A stretch of DNA of 64,000 bases from Plectrocnemia conspersa (Eukaryota; Arthropoda; Insecta; Trichoptera; Polycentropodidae), in assembly GCA_009617715.1 (NCBI GenBank), contig VTFK01000336.1:186001-250000 (forward strand). Direction: 5' to 3'. The position numbers were made by a program, and so were the translations under genes. Positions 11,601 to 22,212 of this stretch are shown here, one piece after another. Positions within the stretch are counted from its first letter, which is position 1; the number at the start of each line of letters is the position of its first letter. Under the pieces are notes generated by a model. That model ran no database searches and was not told the DNA's origin. It saw only the letters and a program-made list of their open reading frames with translations.

Positions 11601-13365
11601 AATCGTAAAATTAAGACAGGTGATATTTAATTGTAGACATGAATTAATGATACTTGCTTAATATGTATTACGCTAAGTTTAATTAATTAATTAATACAAT
11701 TAAAAATTATGGTTTTCTGTGTGAATGAGTCAGCCATGCAATAGAGCAGCATTATATCAATAAAGTATGACCAATCAGAAATACATTACAGCCTGGAATA
11801 AAAACATTGAAAGAGAATGCCTTATTGATCCGAAAAAATCTACTTCCACCATAGCACACTGATGAAACAATTTGTCAAACCTTTGTCAAAAGAAGGAGAA
11901 TGTTTTAAGTATCTCTGTGACCAATTTACTTTTTTGTCAGTGGCAAAGTTGAAGGAAGCCATTTTGTTGGACCCGACATCAAAAACTTATGAAGAATGAA
12001 AATATTTTTATTTATTATAAGAATATACAGAGTGACACAAAAACATATACTATTTCGCAAACTGTTACTACTATACAAATATAATAGTGTTTTAATATGT
12101 TTAATAACACAATTCTAAAGAAAATTTAATTAAAACCTTTTGTATTATTTAATTCTGCAACATGTAATTATTTTATATTAGCAACTCGATAAAGTCCTCG
12201 GCTTAAGAGTTAATCCTATTGGTTAACTTTACTAGTAATATTTACACATAGCTCATCTGATTGTTAACCGTTGTAATTAAACACACCAGCAATTGCGATA
12301 AGGCAAATTAACTATTTAATCAATCGAAAGGCAGCGATGCCCAACATATTTTTGCATTCTACGTTTTTTTGCAAAGAATCAATCTAACTGTTTTAAATGC
12401 TTGACTGATCACACAATAACCACGAACCGACCTTATTGTGCAATTTTCAATAACAGTTACTGAATGGCGTTATAATAATTACATATTGCTCTTGAATTAT
12501 TGATGATAAACTGTAATCAATATGCGGCGATAAGGTACACATATATTGAGCAACAAAAGACACGCAAAGTGGTGTGATAAAAATTATTTTTAGTGTCATA
12601 CATCAGTATTAAATTTTACATACAGATATCATAAATACATGAACATGTTATTTATATCTAGCATTATTTAAATGTCCCACGTGTTATTCAAAAACCTTCA
12701 GCAGAAAGCTCAACATGTACAGTTAATAGTAATATTACTTAATATGTACCGTGTTTCTTTAAAAACATCGTAAAACATACTGTATATTTTATTTTTATGC
12801 AATACGTCCTTAGATAACCTTTGTTTACGTAAATATACATTTTTAACAGTATACTTAAACTGAATTTGGATTGTAATCCAATGACTTTGACCATGAAAAA
12901 TAATTTACATTTTACACTAATGTGTTTTTTTATAACACTATAATTTATGTTGAAATCAAAATTAATATTCGACAATAATAAAACTTGCTTTAATCAAATT
13001 CCTTAAATGAAATAAGATGCGGAAAATATATTTCATCACAACAAAATTTTATGTTTATTTATTTAGGAACTTTTAAATTGAGGAAAAAGGTTAACACTGT
13101 TCTAAGGTCATTATAGTTAATTTATAAATTTTGTGCAGTCAGTCTGGCACGTACTATTGTTAAATAAATATTTCCGTAATGAACCATCTTTAGAAATTGA
13201 ATTATTGATTTTCTACCTAATGCGATAAATTTTATATAAATAATGATAAATCTTCCTAAAAAATTAATGTTGCATTTAATTTAATGAAAAAAATGTAATG
13301 ATTACTAAAACTTAAATAAAGCAACACTTATAATTTAAATTTAATCTTACCTGATCGAGAGACAT
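8681..13365 (-). CDS. Acbp: acyl-CoA-binding protein (ACBP), paralogue 2
   Basis: Spliced gene with three coding exons: 13365-13351 (MSLDQ), 8995-8881 and 8814-8681. They total 264 nt and 87 residues. Both junctions fall at the same codon positions as in paralogue 1 (15 nt, then 115 nt), but here the first intron is about 4.36 kb. YALFKQASVGD (about residues 29-39) and MFDLKGKAKWTAW (about 48-60) carry the CoA-binding Tyr and Lys residues, with EAYVAYVEEL later. The hydrophilic end ELTQKYA is typical of the family. The predicted role is cytosolic binding and transport of long-chain acyl-CoA. Shared boundaries with paralogue 1 indicate tandem duplication. Splice sites CAG|gtaaga and CTG|gtaata fit consensus. 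Start choice is firm because MSL is shared by both paralogues. Confidence 0.93.
10489..10610 (+). repeat. dispersed repeat, copy 1 (other copy 53410-53550, minus)
   Basis: AAGAACAAGGGACGCAATCG at the left matches AAGAATAAGGGACGCAATCG on the minus strand near 53530. Further on, TATCCCAACGTTTCTAGAGA matches TTTCCCATCGTTCCTAGTAA in the other copy. The two agree in order, so they belong to one family. A tRNA origin is possible but not shown. Confidence 0.6.
11085..11290 (-). mobile_element. tRNA-derived SINE, family B
   Basis: On the minus strand a box B (GGTTCGAATCC, 11218-11208) is preceded by CTGAAAAACCT and followed by CATATGAGCAC. An AT-rich body then has TTATATAATTAATTGT and GGTTTTCCTAGATTTTTATT. 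The copy split by the hAT element at 35265-36903 has the same order of motifs. It lies in the large intron of ACBP paralogue 2, in the same sense as the gene. Confidence 0.65.
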
Positions 13366-13470
13366 GACTGTTCTGTAATTTAATCAAAATTATAATTGAT
13401 TATTATTTTACAAAAAATTGTATATTTAAAGTAATATATAAACTTAAAGTTCCTCACTCGTGCTTTACAG
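13351..13470 (-). promoter_or_regulatory. probable 5' UTR exon boundaries of ACBP paralogue 2
   Basis: The ATG at 13365 is preceded by an acceptor-like AAATTACAG, giving an exon start near 13372 as in paralogue 1. Upstream on the minus strand a GC-richer block (13620-13470) ends at a donor-like GTAAAG near 13468-13463. This suggests a noncoding first exon there, but no transcription start can be fixed. Confidence 0.4.
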
Positions 13471-13689
13471 GCGAGTTACTCGTACTGTTGTTGAATTAAG
13501 ACTACGAGTGTTCCAAGCGAATAGTGAGTAGCTGCAAGAGATAATACGTGTACGATGATCAGTGGTAGAAAATGTTGGCTCGCGTCCCGTGTTCGTTTAT
13601 GTGGAAATATAGATGACGTGTTTTTCTTAATATTTGCAAAAGAATTTCACATTCACGTCAAAATAAACACTAAATTTAGACTTATGATT

Positions 13690-14420
13690 CCGTCGAGGTA
13701 ATGGAACTGAGAATGAGATCTACTGGTGCTATCCCTAGAAAATACGTGGTGAGAATAATTATTGACACTGGTGTTTTTAATCACGCATTGTATCATTGTC
13801 TTATTCTAGTAACAGTTTCACCAATGCAGGAACATCGCTTATCTGAAGGAACCTTCGAATGGGCTATCCACAAGGATCGATTCTTGGGCCGATGCTGTGG
13901 AACGTACTCTAAGACGACATGTTTAGCTTCCTCCTGACAACCTTCTTTTGCTGCATCAGAATGGGAATAATCTCTCTTTCACTCCCAATAAAATTAATTT
14001 CCATTACAAAGTATACTACGAAGTTTCAGATTATCACATCCGGATATAATGCAGCTCTGGTGTCTGCGATATGCGTACCAATTGATCTTTGACGCAGCAA
14101 AGGGCTACTATATTCTTCTTCGTAGAGGTTGCTCGTCATCAATTGCAACCATGCCGATAAATCCATGCGCATATTTCGTAGCTATTAGGTGGAAAACGTA
14201 GAAGAGTAGTAGCAATGTCGCTGAAATGAGTTGGAGACGGGCATAGTCAAAAAACAATTCTTTCCCCTGGTTCCCTCGCGTTAATGGGGATAAAATGGTT
14301 CCGATGCAATTCTGGTCTACTCATTTATTGACTGGCCAATTGACTTATCTGGCGTATCTGGTCAGATTTTGTATTAAATATGTCCCTGGTTTTTGGGTAG
14401 GAAACGCGAGTTTTGGCGTT
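13690..14420 (+). pseudogene. R1-like non-LTR retrotransposon reverse transcriptase relic
   Basis: At 13862-13909 the plus strand reads GYPQGSILGPMLWNVL. This is the 'GxPQGSxLGPxLWNxxYD' motif of R1-clade reverse transcriptases, and it is followed by a stop where Tyr is expected. Flanking sequence is GC-richer than its surroundings but is broken by frameshifts, and no catalytic FADD box could be found. These elements insert by target-primed reverse transcription. It lies just upstream of ACBP paralogue 2, in the opposite orientation. Boundaries are approximate. Confidence 0.55.
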
Positions 14421-16404
14421 GAAGCTACACGGATAAAAAATACAACTTGTGGCATCTAGAGAATATTTTAAAAAGTTCGAGCGCTTTTATAAGTTTGTTG
14501 TAACACAATGTTCGATGACTTTATTTTTACATGCGTGTTTTCTTCGATGCGCGGAGCGCGACTAACTGCTACCACCACACTCACCTACCTTTGATATCCT
14601 ATATCCGTCTCTTGAACTGATTAATTTTGCCGAAGACTATAAATAGTATCGTGCTGATTCACCAGACGCTAGCTATCCCTCGCGACAGCCCAAGTAGGAG
14701 ATCAGGCCTAGCCTCAATCCGTGTATTATACTGAAGCGAAAGCCTCACATAAGGGGTCGTAATTTCAAGTGAACCGAGGCTACTGAGTCATATGTAACTA
14801 CTAAACTAGAGCTGGCTACTCAACTACACTTAGCATGTAAAATAATATACATAAAGTAGCAAAGAAAATGTGTGTAAAATGTTTTTTTATATAAAACGTC
14901 ATATTGCATATTATATTTTTAAAAAAATGTACATAATTTCAAAAAGATTATTTTAATTTTTAAAATATATGGATTAATTAATAGCTCTATAAAATATAAT
15001 ATAATAAACATTTCCATATGAAAAAATAACTATAAAATAATTCAATTTTCTGTGTTCTAATTGGCTTTAAGAAAATCCATCTTAAATCATTAAAAGCATA
15101 TTTAGAATTTCTACAAGTAAAAACTAGAAAATAACATTAACCATTTGAGTAGTGAGTTAATTAAAACACATTTATTAATTTGTTAGTACTTAGGGTGAGA
15201 TAATTTTACGTTTGATTCTCAACGTTTTATTGCTTTGATTTATTTTTTATAATTTTTTGTATTTGTATGTTTTGATAGTTTATTTTACATATTTTTTATA
15301 TATTATTCTGCCTTTGGCAGATTTTTTTTATAGCAATTCAGAGGCTAACAATATTTTTTATTGAGCTAATATAAAATATTTTTGTTATTTTCATTTATTT
15401 CTTACTCTTTAATTTATTAGTTTAATTTTTTTTTATAAAAATCATATACATTAAATCAAATTAAAAATATAATATACATTATAAATTTAATATTTTTTAT
15501 TTATTATTTCTTATATATGTAAAATATAACTATCTATGGTACCTCAAAATAGTAAAATATCGATCACCGTACATGTACGGTGGTCGATACCGGTCAAATG
15601 ATTAATAAGATCAAAATTAACTAAGTATTTTCATTTATTAAAAATATATAGTATTTAAAAATACATAACATTTTAACAATACAGAATGAGATTAAAATCC
15701 ATTTGCATCTAGATTATATGAACATATACATGCATGTTAAAATATTCTATAAATTAACAATTGGTAAAAAAATAAAACTTTATTGACTAATGAACCAAGT
15801 TGAGGATTTGCTATAATTTATTACTTTTCTATACTGTGATATACAAGTCGTTACCAAATTAATTTATTTCGCCAAAGAAAATATTATAAGAACATTTATA
15901 AAGCCTCATAATGACAATATTTAAAAAAATGCATTACACATGAAGAAAATATCTATTTGCAAAAATAATACTATGTACTATGTTTCCTTAGGTGACATAG
16001 TATTCAGTTGACCTAAAAATGATCAGAGGGGAAGTGAGCGATTATATTTTTCTCGATGTTCTAAAGTATAACTAAGTAAAATTATACACTTATATTATGA
16101 AAGGATTACTTTTGGCAAAAGTGTAATGGTGCATCTTAACAAATTATATAAAATATAGAAGTACTCGATGAATACGAAAAAGCATCATCATTGGAATGAA
16201 ATATCAGACTATAAATAATATATTAAGGGGTGTTGTAGCTAAGAGGAGGTGGGTGCTTTTGGCAGAGTCACAAAGTGTAACTATGCAAAAAATATATATT
16301 TATCAAAATGTGCAGAGATAAAAATAATATATATTCAATATTATACATATGTATATGTAGATAATATTAAAAATTATAATATGCAATAAAGACAAGAAGC
16401 ATAT
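14421..16404. other. AT-rich intergenic stretch between relic and BBS1
   Basis: A GC-richer part at 14480-14790 has no recognised coding content. The rest is very AT-rich. The only notable structure is the palindrome at 15558-15589. The 3' UTR of BBS1 should lie just below 16405. Confidence 0.55.
15558..15589. repeat. 32-bp near-perfect palindrome without a loop
   Basis: Two 16-base arms, beginning TATCGATCACCGTACA, are reverse complements of each other with a single C/T mismatch. The palindrome is centred on ACATGT and flanked by AT-rich DNA. ACCGGT follows directly. It could be a cruciform or a dimeric binding site. Confidence 0.85.
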
Positions 16405-19373
16405 TTAGTAAAACGGCATCATCAAAGGATCTGTGGGTGGGATTTGAATGGAGGCGGCCAAAAGTGGTTGCACGTTTCCATCTTTAACGAGAACAACCTT
16501 CAACGGTGGCTTTTCGACAGGAACCTCAGGCTCTGTATTAACATCTTTATATTCATTGTCCTGAGAACCGTCAGGTAGAAAGAAAATCTCCATCACTCTG
16601 CTCACAAACATATACGGTAATCCTGGCACAATCATCGGCACCTGTGTGAAAGACATATCTAATCAGTGTTTAATTTAAATTGCGTTATCGCAAAATTCGG
16701 CAACTTACTGAGATATAAGGCTTAAATACTTTATAATAATGATTATCAGTAATGAAAAGTAGACTTAAATTCGTCACTGGCTTATCCGGAGATAAATTTT
16801 CGATTGAAAGGTATATTTTGAAAACTGGACCGAGTCCTTCCACCTTGAAAGTTTTTTATCAGTACATATCAAAAAACGATTAACTTATATTTATAAAACA
16901 TACACGAGCAGTTAGTTTTAAAGGTTGTGGTGAACCGATGTTCAAAGAATTATTTGCATTCTTTATGGACTCCAAAGTTGTCTTGGCCACATACAATCTC
17001 AACTGGCATAATTCACGTTGAAACATTTCATGCATTTCTGTAAAATATAAAATTCTTATTATAATATAGTGATTATGTATTATTGTGTAATGAAAATACC
17101 GAGAGATTGATCTCTTTCTCTTGAGGCTTGCTCTAAGAACAGTTTAGATTTCTTTGGAACTAACAATGGTCGTACTTGTTGAGCAGCAATGTAAGAAGGA
17201 TGACTCTTTTGCGAATTTCCTAATGTTGTTGTATTAAATTCAGCTGTCCTTTTTAAAATCTTTATTATCAAAGCACCATCTATAGAGAAAAACATTATAA
17301 TTCAAGCACCATGCACATATTTTTTTTCCTTATATAATACTAATAAAAATTGAAACTTGTATAAACTACATTGGAATATATGTACATACCATTGTAAAAA
17401 TAATTTCTAATAAATCATTCACGAACTTAATAAGTTTTTACCCTCATCGACTATTACCTATGCATTTATTATTTATTATTTTATTTTATTAATTTATTTA
17501 GCTTAATAGCTAATCTTTACATCTAACAAATTTAGTAAACATATATAAAAATATATAAAAAATACATAACAGAAAAAAAAATATACAATAATAAAGACTT
17601 AATATTATAATATTTTATTTCTATATAAAGGTGTTTTTTTTTATTCCATTTATAAAATTTACGAACCTCTTGGAATTATATAAATTTCCGTACATAACCC
17701 TAATTATTTTTAAATTTTCTTTATTTCTAGTATTATATTTATGTACATCTTTATTTCTTATTAAATACTTATTAAAATAGTGTGGTAATATGGTATATTA
17801 TAAGTTAAAATAAATTACCGATAGATATAAGAGCTAATACATTTTCTTCTTGTCCCAATTGTCCAAACTTCATAACACATATGGTTTCTATAATATAATA
17901 AAAAGGTCCATTTAGGTATGATTTAAATTTTTGCTATAAAATAAATGAGGTATTATGTACGTTCTGACCTTGTGTAGAAATCGTGTCAATCAGATGTTTC
18001 CCATTATAAAAATGGATCAAACCTCCGTTCATAGCTACGGCTATCAAATTTATACTCAAATGTCCGAGTTCAACGAGCGCTATAGTAAAAACTATACGCG
18101 GTACTCCCACAGACCAAGCTTTCCTACCCTAAGATATATTTAATGAATATACTACATTCTAATCATAACTAATGCAAAATTAATACCTTTTTACTATAGC
18201 ACTGCAAAGTTTTATCCATTGTAGCTATGATGATGCTGCTATCACCGGGCATTAATAAAAGTTCAACAACCAACGATGATAGTCTAAACAAACATTTTCC
18301 TTCCAACCATTCTCTTTTTAATGTGCATATTGTTCCTTCTCTAAAAATATAATCAATTTATACATATTTATACATAAATTTATTAAAATTATGTATAAAC
18401 CTTGTTGCTATAATGATTCTATAATCTACGTCGTATAATCCAGAAGCTGCTAAATGTGTCGGAGTCGATTTACTACTATTGATTCTAGCCTGATGAAGAA
18501 TAGTAAACGTCTGTGGATCTAGAATTATAATTTCACCATTTTCCGTTCCTAATACTAGACAGGCTACTCCGTCTTTTTCAATAGAGTTCATGTTCAAAGT
18601 AGTCATACAAGTCACAATAGACAACTTTTGTATCGGATAGTCTACGTGCTGCTTAATAAATTCGTCAATTTTATCCAAAGGCATCGATAACAGTTGTTGA
18701 GATTGTGCCGATAAAGCAACAAAAGATATATCGTTGAGTTTTTGTATGATGCTATCGTAATCGTCATCATTTCTCATTGCAACATCACTTAACTAGAAAC
18801 GTAAATGAAAATTCACGATTATAATACTTGTATTAAATATAAACATATATATACCTCTCTCCATATATCGACTTCTAAAGGTGTTACTTCCATTGTCGGT
18901 AAATGAAACTTATAAAATAGTTTCATATTTTTGTATATATAAACGCTAGAGCACATAGACACAGCGATTGCAGGAGGCGTTCTTGGTAGGCTCTCATTTG
19001 AGAAGAAGCTTACGACGCTCGTGGGTATTTCAGGTAATATAATTTCATTTATCAGGGACGTTCCTTTAAATATCTAAACAAAATTAAATTAAAAGAATAT
19101 GTATTATTTATGATATAAATAATTATCTTCACCTTTAATTTAGGACACGAATCGACTGTTCCCATATCCCCGACTACAAGTTTGAAATCTGAATCGCAAC
19201 TCACGTCTGCAAATACCACACTGGATGGAATTGTGTTTATGTTATAGTTTATAGATCCTAAAACGTCCAGCCATCTTGACACAGGATTGAGATCACTGAA
19301 AAACAAATAAATAATCGCAATATTAAGCAATTTCTATATTATATTTTTTAAAAACATACTTCAATGCGTTCAT
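16405..19373 (-). CDS. BBS1: Bardet-Biedl syndrome 1 protein (BBSome subunit)
   Basis: Eleven coding exons on the minus strand: 19373-19360, 19295-19133, 19073-18855, 18792-18401, 18340-18187, 18128-17969, 17887-17819, 17279-17100, 17037-16904, 16843-16709 and 16641-16405. They sum to 1857 nt and 618 residues (human BBS1 has 593). All introns are GT-AG and all phases join. DFKLVVGDMG lies at about residues 41-50, CLVLGTENGEIIILDP near 209-224, and GALIIKILKRTA near 392-403. These are the BBS1 signature blades of the N-terminal beta-propeller. The C-terminal part, with VEGLGP and VPMIVPGLPY, matches the GAE-like domain. BBS1 is a core subunit of the BBSome, which binds ARL6/BBS3 and moves membrane proteins in and out of cilia. 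In insects this would act mainly in ciliated sensory neurons and perhaps sperm. The short first exon (MNAL) is the least certain part. Confidence 0.95.
17460..17800 (-). mobile_element. CR1/L2-like LINE 3' end within BBS1 intron 7
   Basis: The minus strand reads FNKYLIRNKDVHKYNTRNKE, followed by NLKIIRVMYGNLYN and FINGIKK. This is the same C-terminal tail as at 3130-3445. It is followed by a tail with TTAGCTATTAAGC and AATAAAATAAT-type simple repeat. It is truncated at its 5' side and has lost part of the NLYN region. It lies in the intron between 17818 and 17280, in the same sense as BBS1, and does not disturb the splice sites. Confidence 0.7.
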
Positions 19374-19790
19374 TTCTATTAATCGACAGTAATGGATTAA
19401 ACGTGATTTCAGTGTTTTCATTAAGTTGCTATGGTAATATTTAATATCTTATTTCACCAACAGATGTCGTTAGTAGAATAAAAAAATATTAAAATTAAAA
19501 ATAAGCTACATGTAACTAGAAATAGTTTCATATTTTATTGTTGATAGATGGCGTGTTTTTTTTATTTTTTAAATAATGAAAACAGTTATACATAATTTTA
19601 GTTATAAATCAATTATTATGTCCATAAACCAGCATAATTGTTTTATATAATAAAATCTTAATCAATTATACAATGAGTATTTTGATTTGGTAATAATATT
19701 GATGAAAAATAGTAATATTTAAAAAAAAATGTGCTATACATTAATTTATGGTCAATCGGGGTAAAATCAACACCTACTATTTTACAAAAC
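19374..19790. other. region upstream of BBS1
   Basis: The BBS1 promoter should lie here. GTTGCTATGGTAAT (19426-19439) on the plus strand reads ATTACCATAGCAAC in reverse, which fits the X-box consensus for RFX factors (RYYNYY N1-3 RRNRAC). It sits about 55-65 bases upstream of the ATG. X-boxes drive ciliary genes, BBS genes included. The rest is AT-rich with nothing recognised. Confidence 0.55.
19426..19439 (-). promoter_or_regulatory. candidate X-box (RFX/DAF-19 site) of BBS1
   Basis: Read on the gene's strand the site is ATTACCATAGCAAC. It fits the two half-sites of the X-box (ATTACC, spacer AT, AGCAAC). X-boxes bound by RFX-type factors usually lie within about 200 bases upstream of the start codon in BBS and IFT genes. 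This one begins roughly 53 bases upstream of the BBS1 ATG. The match is seen directly; regulation is inferred. Confidence 0.7.
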
Positions 19791-19849
19791 TAGGAACCTC
19801 GCGAGTGACGTCATCGGGAACGATATACCAGCAACATCAACCAGTATGT

Positions 19850-21450
19850 AGATGGCACTAATAAAACTCGAACTACTAGCCTCTTGTCACTCGAGGAGGG
19901 TGGTTCTACCGTATCCTGTGCGCAAACTCATACCTGGCTCTGGTCGGCATAACTCGACCGTTTGCGACGGCGAAAGGTTTGGTCCTGTGTCCCTACACAA
20001 TACAGCAATAAGCACGACGACAACCGAGCTCCGAGATCTTTGCCACAGACCAAGGTCAGTGGCAAATATCAAGAAACCTGGCCAAAATAATACGAGTCGG
20101 GGCTGGAGATAATCCAGTCCCAACAACGAACTAATTTTTTATTGTTATCGCGTAGAGCACATAGTAGAGGAAAGAGAGTAACAATACTCATCAGAGACAA
20201 CCTAAGGCACTGCCAGTTTGGATTGTCTAAAACAAGGACTGTGGAAGCGGTCGTGATCAAGATCGATATTAACTCCAAATCGCATATAATAATCTCGAGC
20301 TACTGCCCTACACAAGGAGGAAACTTTAGATCTAATCTCGATACACTTATTGTTACGGCTCCTACTGTCAAAAATAAAACAAAAACGACAAAACTGTGAT
20401 GGCTCTAATGAATGTCAATGGTTTTAACATAGAATTTCAGGATAGACATACCTACTATGGAAAACATACATCGTCAACACTAGATGCCTTGCAAAGACGT
20501 TCCGAGTGTATCGCCATTGGAGACCTTTCAACAACTCTTCTCCGACAACCTTCCGATGAAATTTTCACCAGAAGGTTCGGTTATTAGAGTTGATAGGACT
20601 CATCTGATCACACTCAAACGGATTGGAAGGGGTTTAAAACAGATTCAATTGTTGTCCCACAATATCCTACTTCCCAGATATATGGAAAACAGCTAACATA
20701 ATTTCAATACAGAAACCGGGAAAAGATTCTTACCTCCCTATTAGTTATCGCCCAATTAGTCTCTTTTCTTACCTTAGTAAAGTCTTCGAACGAGTGATTC
20801 TGAAAAAGCTACAACCGCACATAAAACATGTTATTCCAGAATTTAAATTTGGCTTTAAGCAAAAACACTCCATTAATCACTAATTGACAAGAGTTTTGGC
20901 ATATGTTTTAAAAAATCAACATTAAAAGGGACACGAGGACGTTCTTTTTAAATATCGAAAAGGCGTTCGACATAGTATGACATGACTGCCTCATATTTAA
21001 ATTACTAAGAGTTGATGTACCTTTCTATCTGATTTGTACCATAGATGCGTATCTGAGAAATTGGCAATACACCGTAAATGTCAAGGAATCTCGACCCCGA
21101 GAGACATACCAATGGGAATCCCTCAAAGGAAAATACTTGGACCACATTTTTTTTAATGTGTATATTTAGGAATTTTTTTTTTTAATGTGTATATTAGCGA
21201 TATGCAAATTCATACCGACTGTCAGATCTCTTTGTACGCTCATGAAACAGCGTGCTACAGGTGACCCTTGAGTCTTAACTTTATTATAAATCGACTCTAA
21301 GAGGCACTACTAAAATTGGCGACACATTTTCGCCAATGGAAGATAAAAATGATTGAGGCCAAAACCTTATTTTTTCAAAAAAGAGACTAGCACCAGCTTC
21401 ACTACAACTCTACTTAAATGATTCACCTATGAAGTGGAATGATAAAGTTA
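19850..21450 (+). pseudogene. jockey-like non-LTR retrotransposon relic (endonuclease + reverse transcriptase)
   Basis: The plus strand has, in order, an endonuclease fragment and a reverse transcriptase. The endonuclease part (about 20142-20350) reads VTILIRDNLRHC and HIIISSYCPTQGGN. The reverse transcriptase starts near 20660 with LPDIWKTANIISIQKPGK, then SYRPISLFSYLSKVFERVIL and EFKFGFKQKHS. It continues with FLNIEKAFDIV and a degenerate catalytic box ISLYAHETA (about 21220) in place of ADDTA. Loss of the two aspartates, frameshifts and stops show it is dead. Part of the endonuclease is deleted between 20350 and 20600. The GC-rich start (19850-20110) may be remains of the first open reading frame. 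It lies between BBS1 and the candidate exon at 21840, in opposite sense to BBS1. Confidence 0.85.
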
Positions 21451-21839
21451 AATATTTCTATTGTGAGTATTGTTTAACGCTATTTCCAAGAACTCTTTCT
21501 TAAAAATATTAATTATCTTGAAGAAAATACTGCGGTTCTTGATAAGGAACTTGATTATATTTTGTTACTGTTACTGCTGACATTCGCATATTCTTATGAC
21601 CTCGCAAATTATTAACCTGAAACTGTCGAAAAAATATTAATATTCACATTTTTTTTTTTTTTATATATTGCAACCCTAGAAAAATAAAAACGGTAAAAGT
21701 TTAAATCATATATACATATATAAAACAAATGAGTCGCAATAAGATAACCACCACCGATTCGAAAATTAAATCATTAATTATTTTTACGCGCTATAATAAA
21801 GCGATAAATCCGATTGCATTATGTTTGAAATGTCAAAAT

Positions 21840-22162
21840 CAGCGCGCCGAAAACTACCGACAATACCCGACAACAGCCGACGGCCACTAGTCAAAGTGGA
21901 ACGACTGAGAATACTTCAGTGTGGCGGGGACGTTCGTTGATTGTGTGCGTGCGAGTTTATTGTCGGCGTTTTACTTTATCAAACGAGGAAAACGCATTTA
22001 AAAACACGCCAACCGCAACCCTTCGAAGCTTTTGAGTGCATCGAACAACTTTCTCGGACACTTTCGCCTGTTTAATAATTTTATACGACTGGCGACAATC
22101 GGATCGTTTCGAAAATATCCAAATTCACCGCTAACAAATGTGTTATTGATCAGTGCTTCTCA
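21840..22162 (+). promoter_or_regulatory. candidate promoter and 5' UTR of an unassigned plus-strand gene
   Basis: The sequence changes abruptly from AT-rich to GC/CpG-richer around 21840. An arthropod-type initiator TCAGT occurs at about 21918. The block runs without recognisable repeats to an ATG at 22163 and a splice donor at 22213. This pattern fits a promoter plus leader. An in-frame TAA at 22076-22078 closes the reading frame upstream. Confidence 0.45.
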
Positions 22163-22212
22163 ATGTTTTCTGCGAATATCGATGATATGATAGAAGAAGG
22201 CTCATTCATAAG
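22163..22212 (+). CDS. candidate first coding exon, product unknown
   Basis: The ATG at 22163 opens MFSANIDDMIEEGSFI and runs into a consensus donor AAG|GTGAGT at 22213. It leaves two bases of the next codon. The codons are coding-like, the leader is CpG-rich, and there is an upstream in-frame stop. I do not recognise the protein. No downstream exon could be joined with confidence, so the following tens of kilobases may be a large first intron. It could instead be a noncoding transcript or chance. Acidic residues dominate the short peptide. Confidence 0.4.

Larger units (their letters stand above)
8996..13350 (-). other. first intron of ACBP paralogue 2
   Basis: About 4.36 kb of mostly AT-rich intron between the MSLDQ exon and the exon beginning RFDTAA. 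It holds a repeat copy at 10489-10610 and a minus-strand SINE at 11085-11290. The rest, including 9040-10480 and 11300-13340, shows nothing recognisable. Confidence 0.8.
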
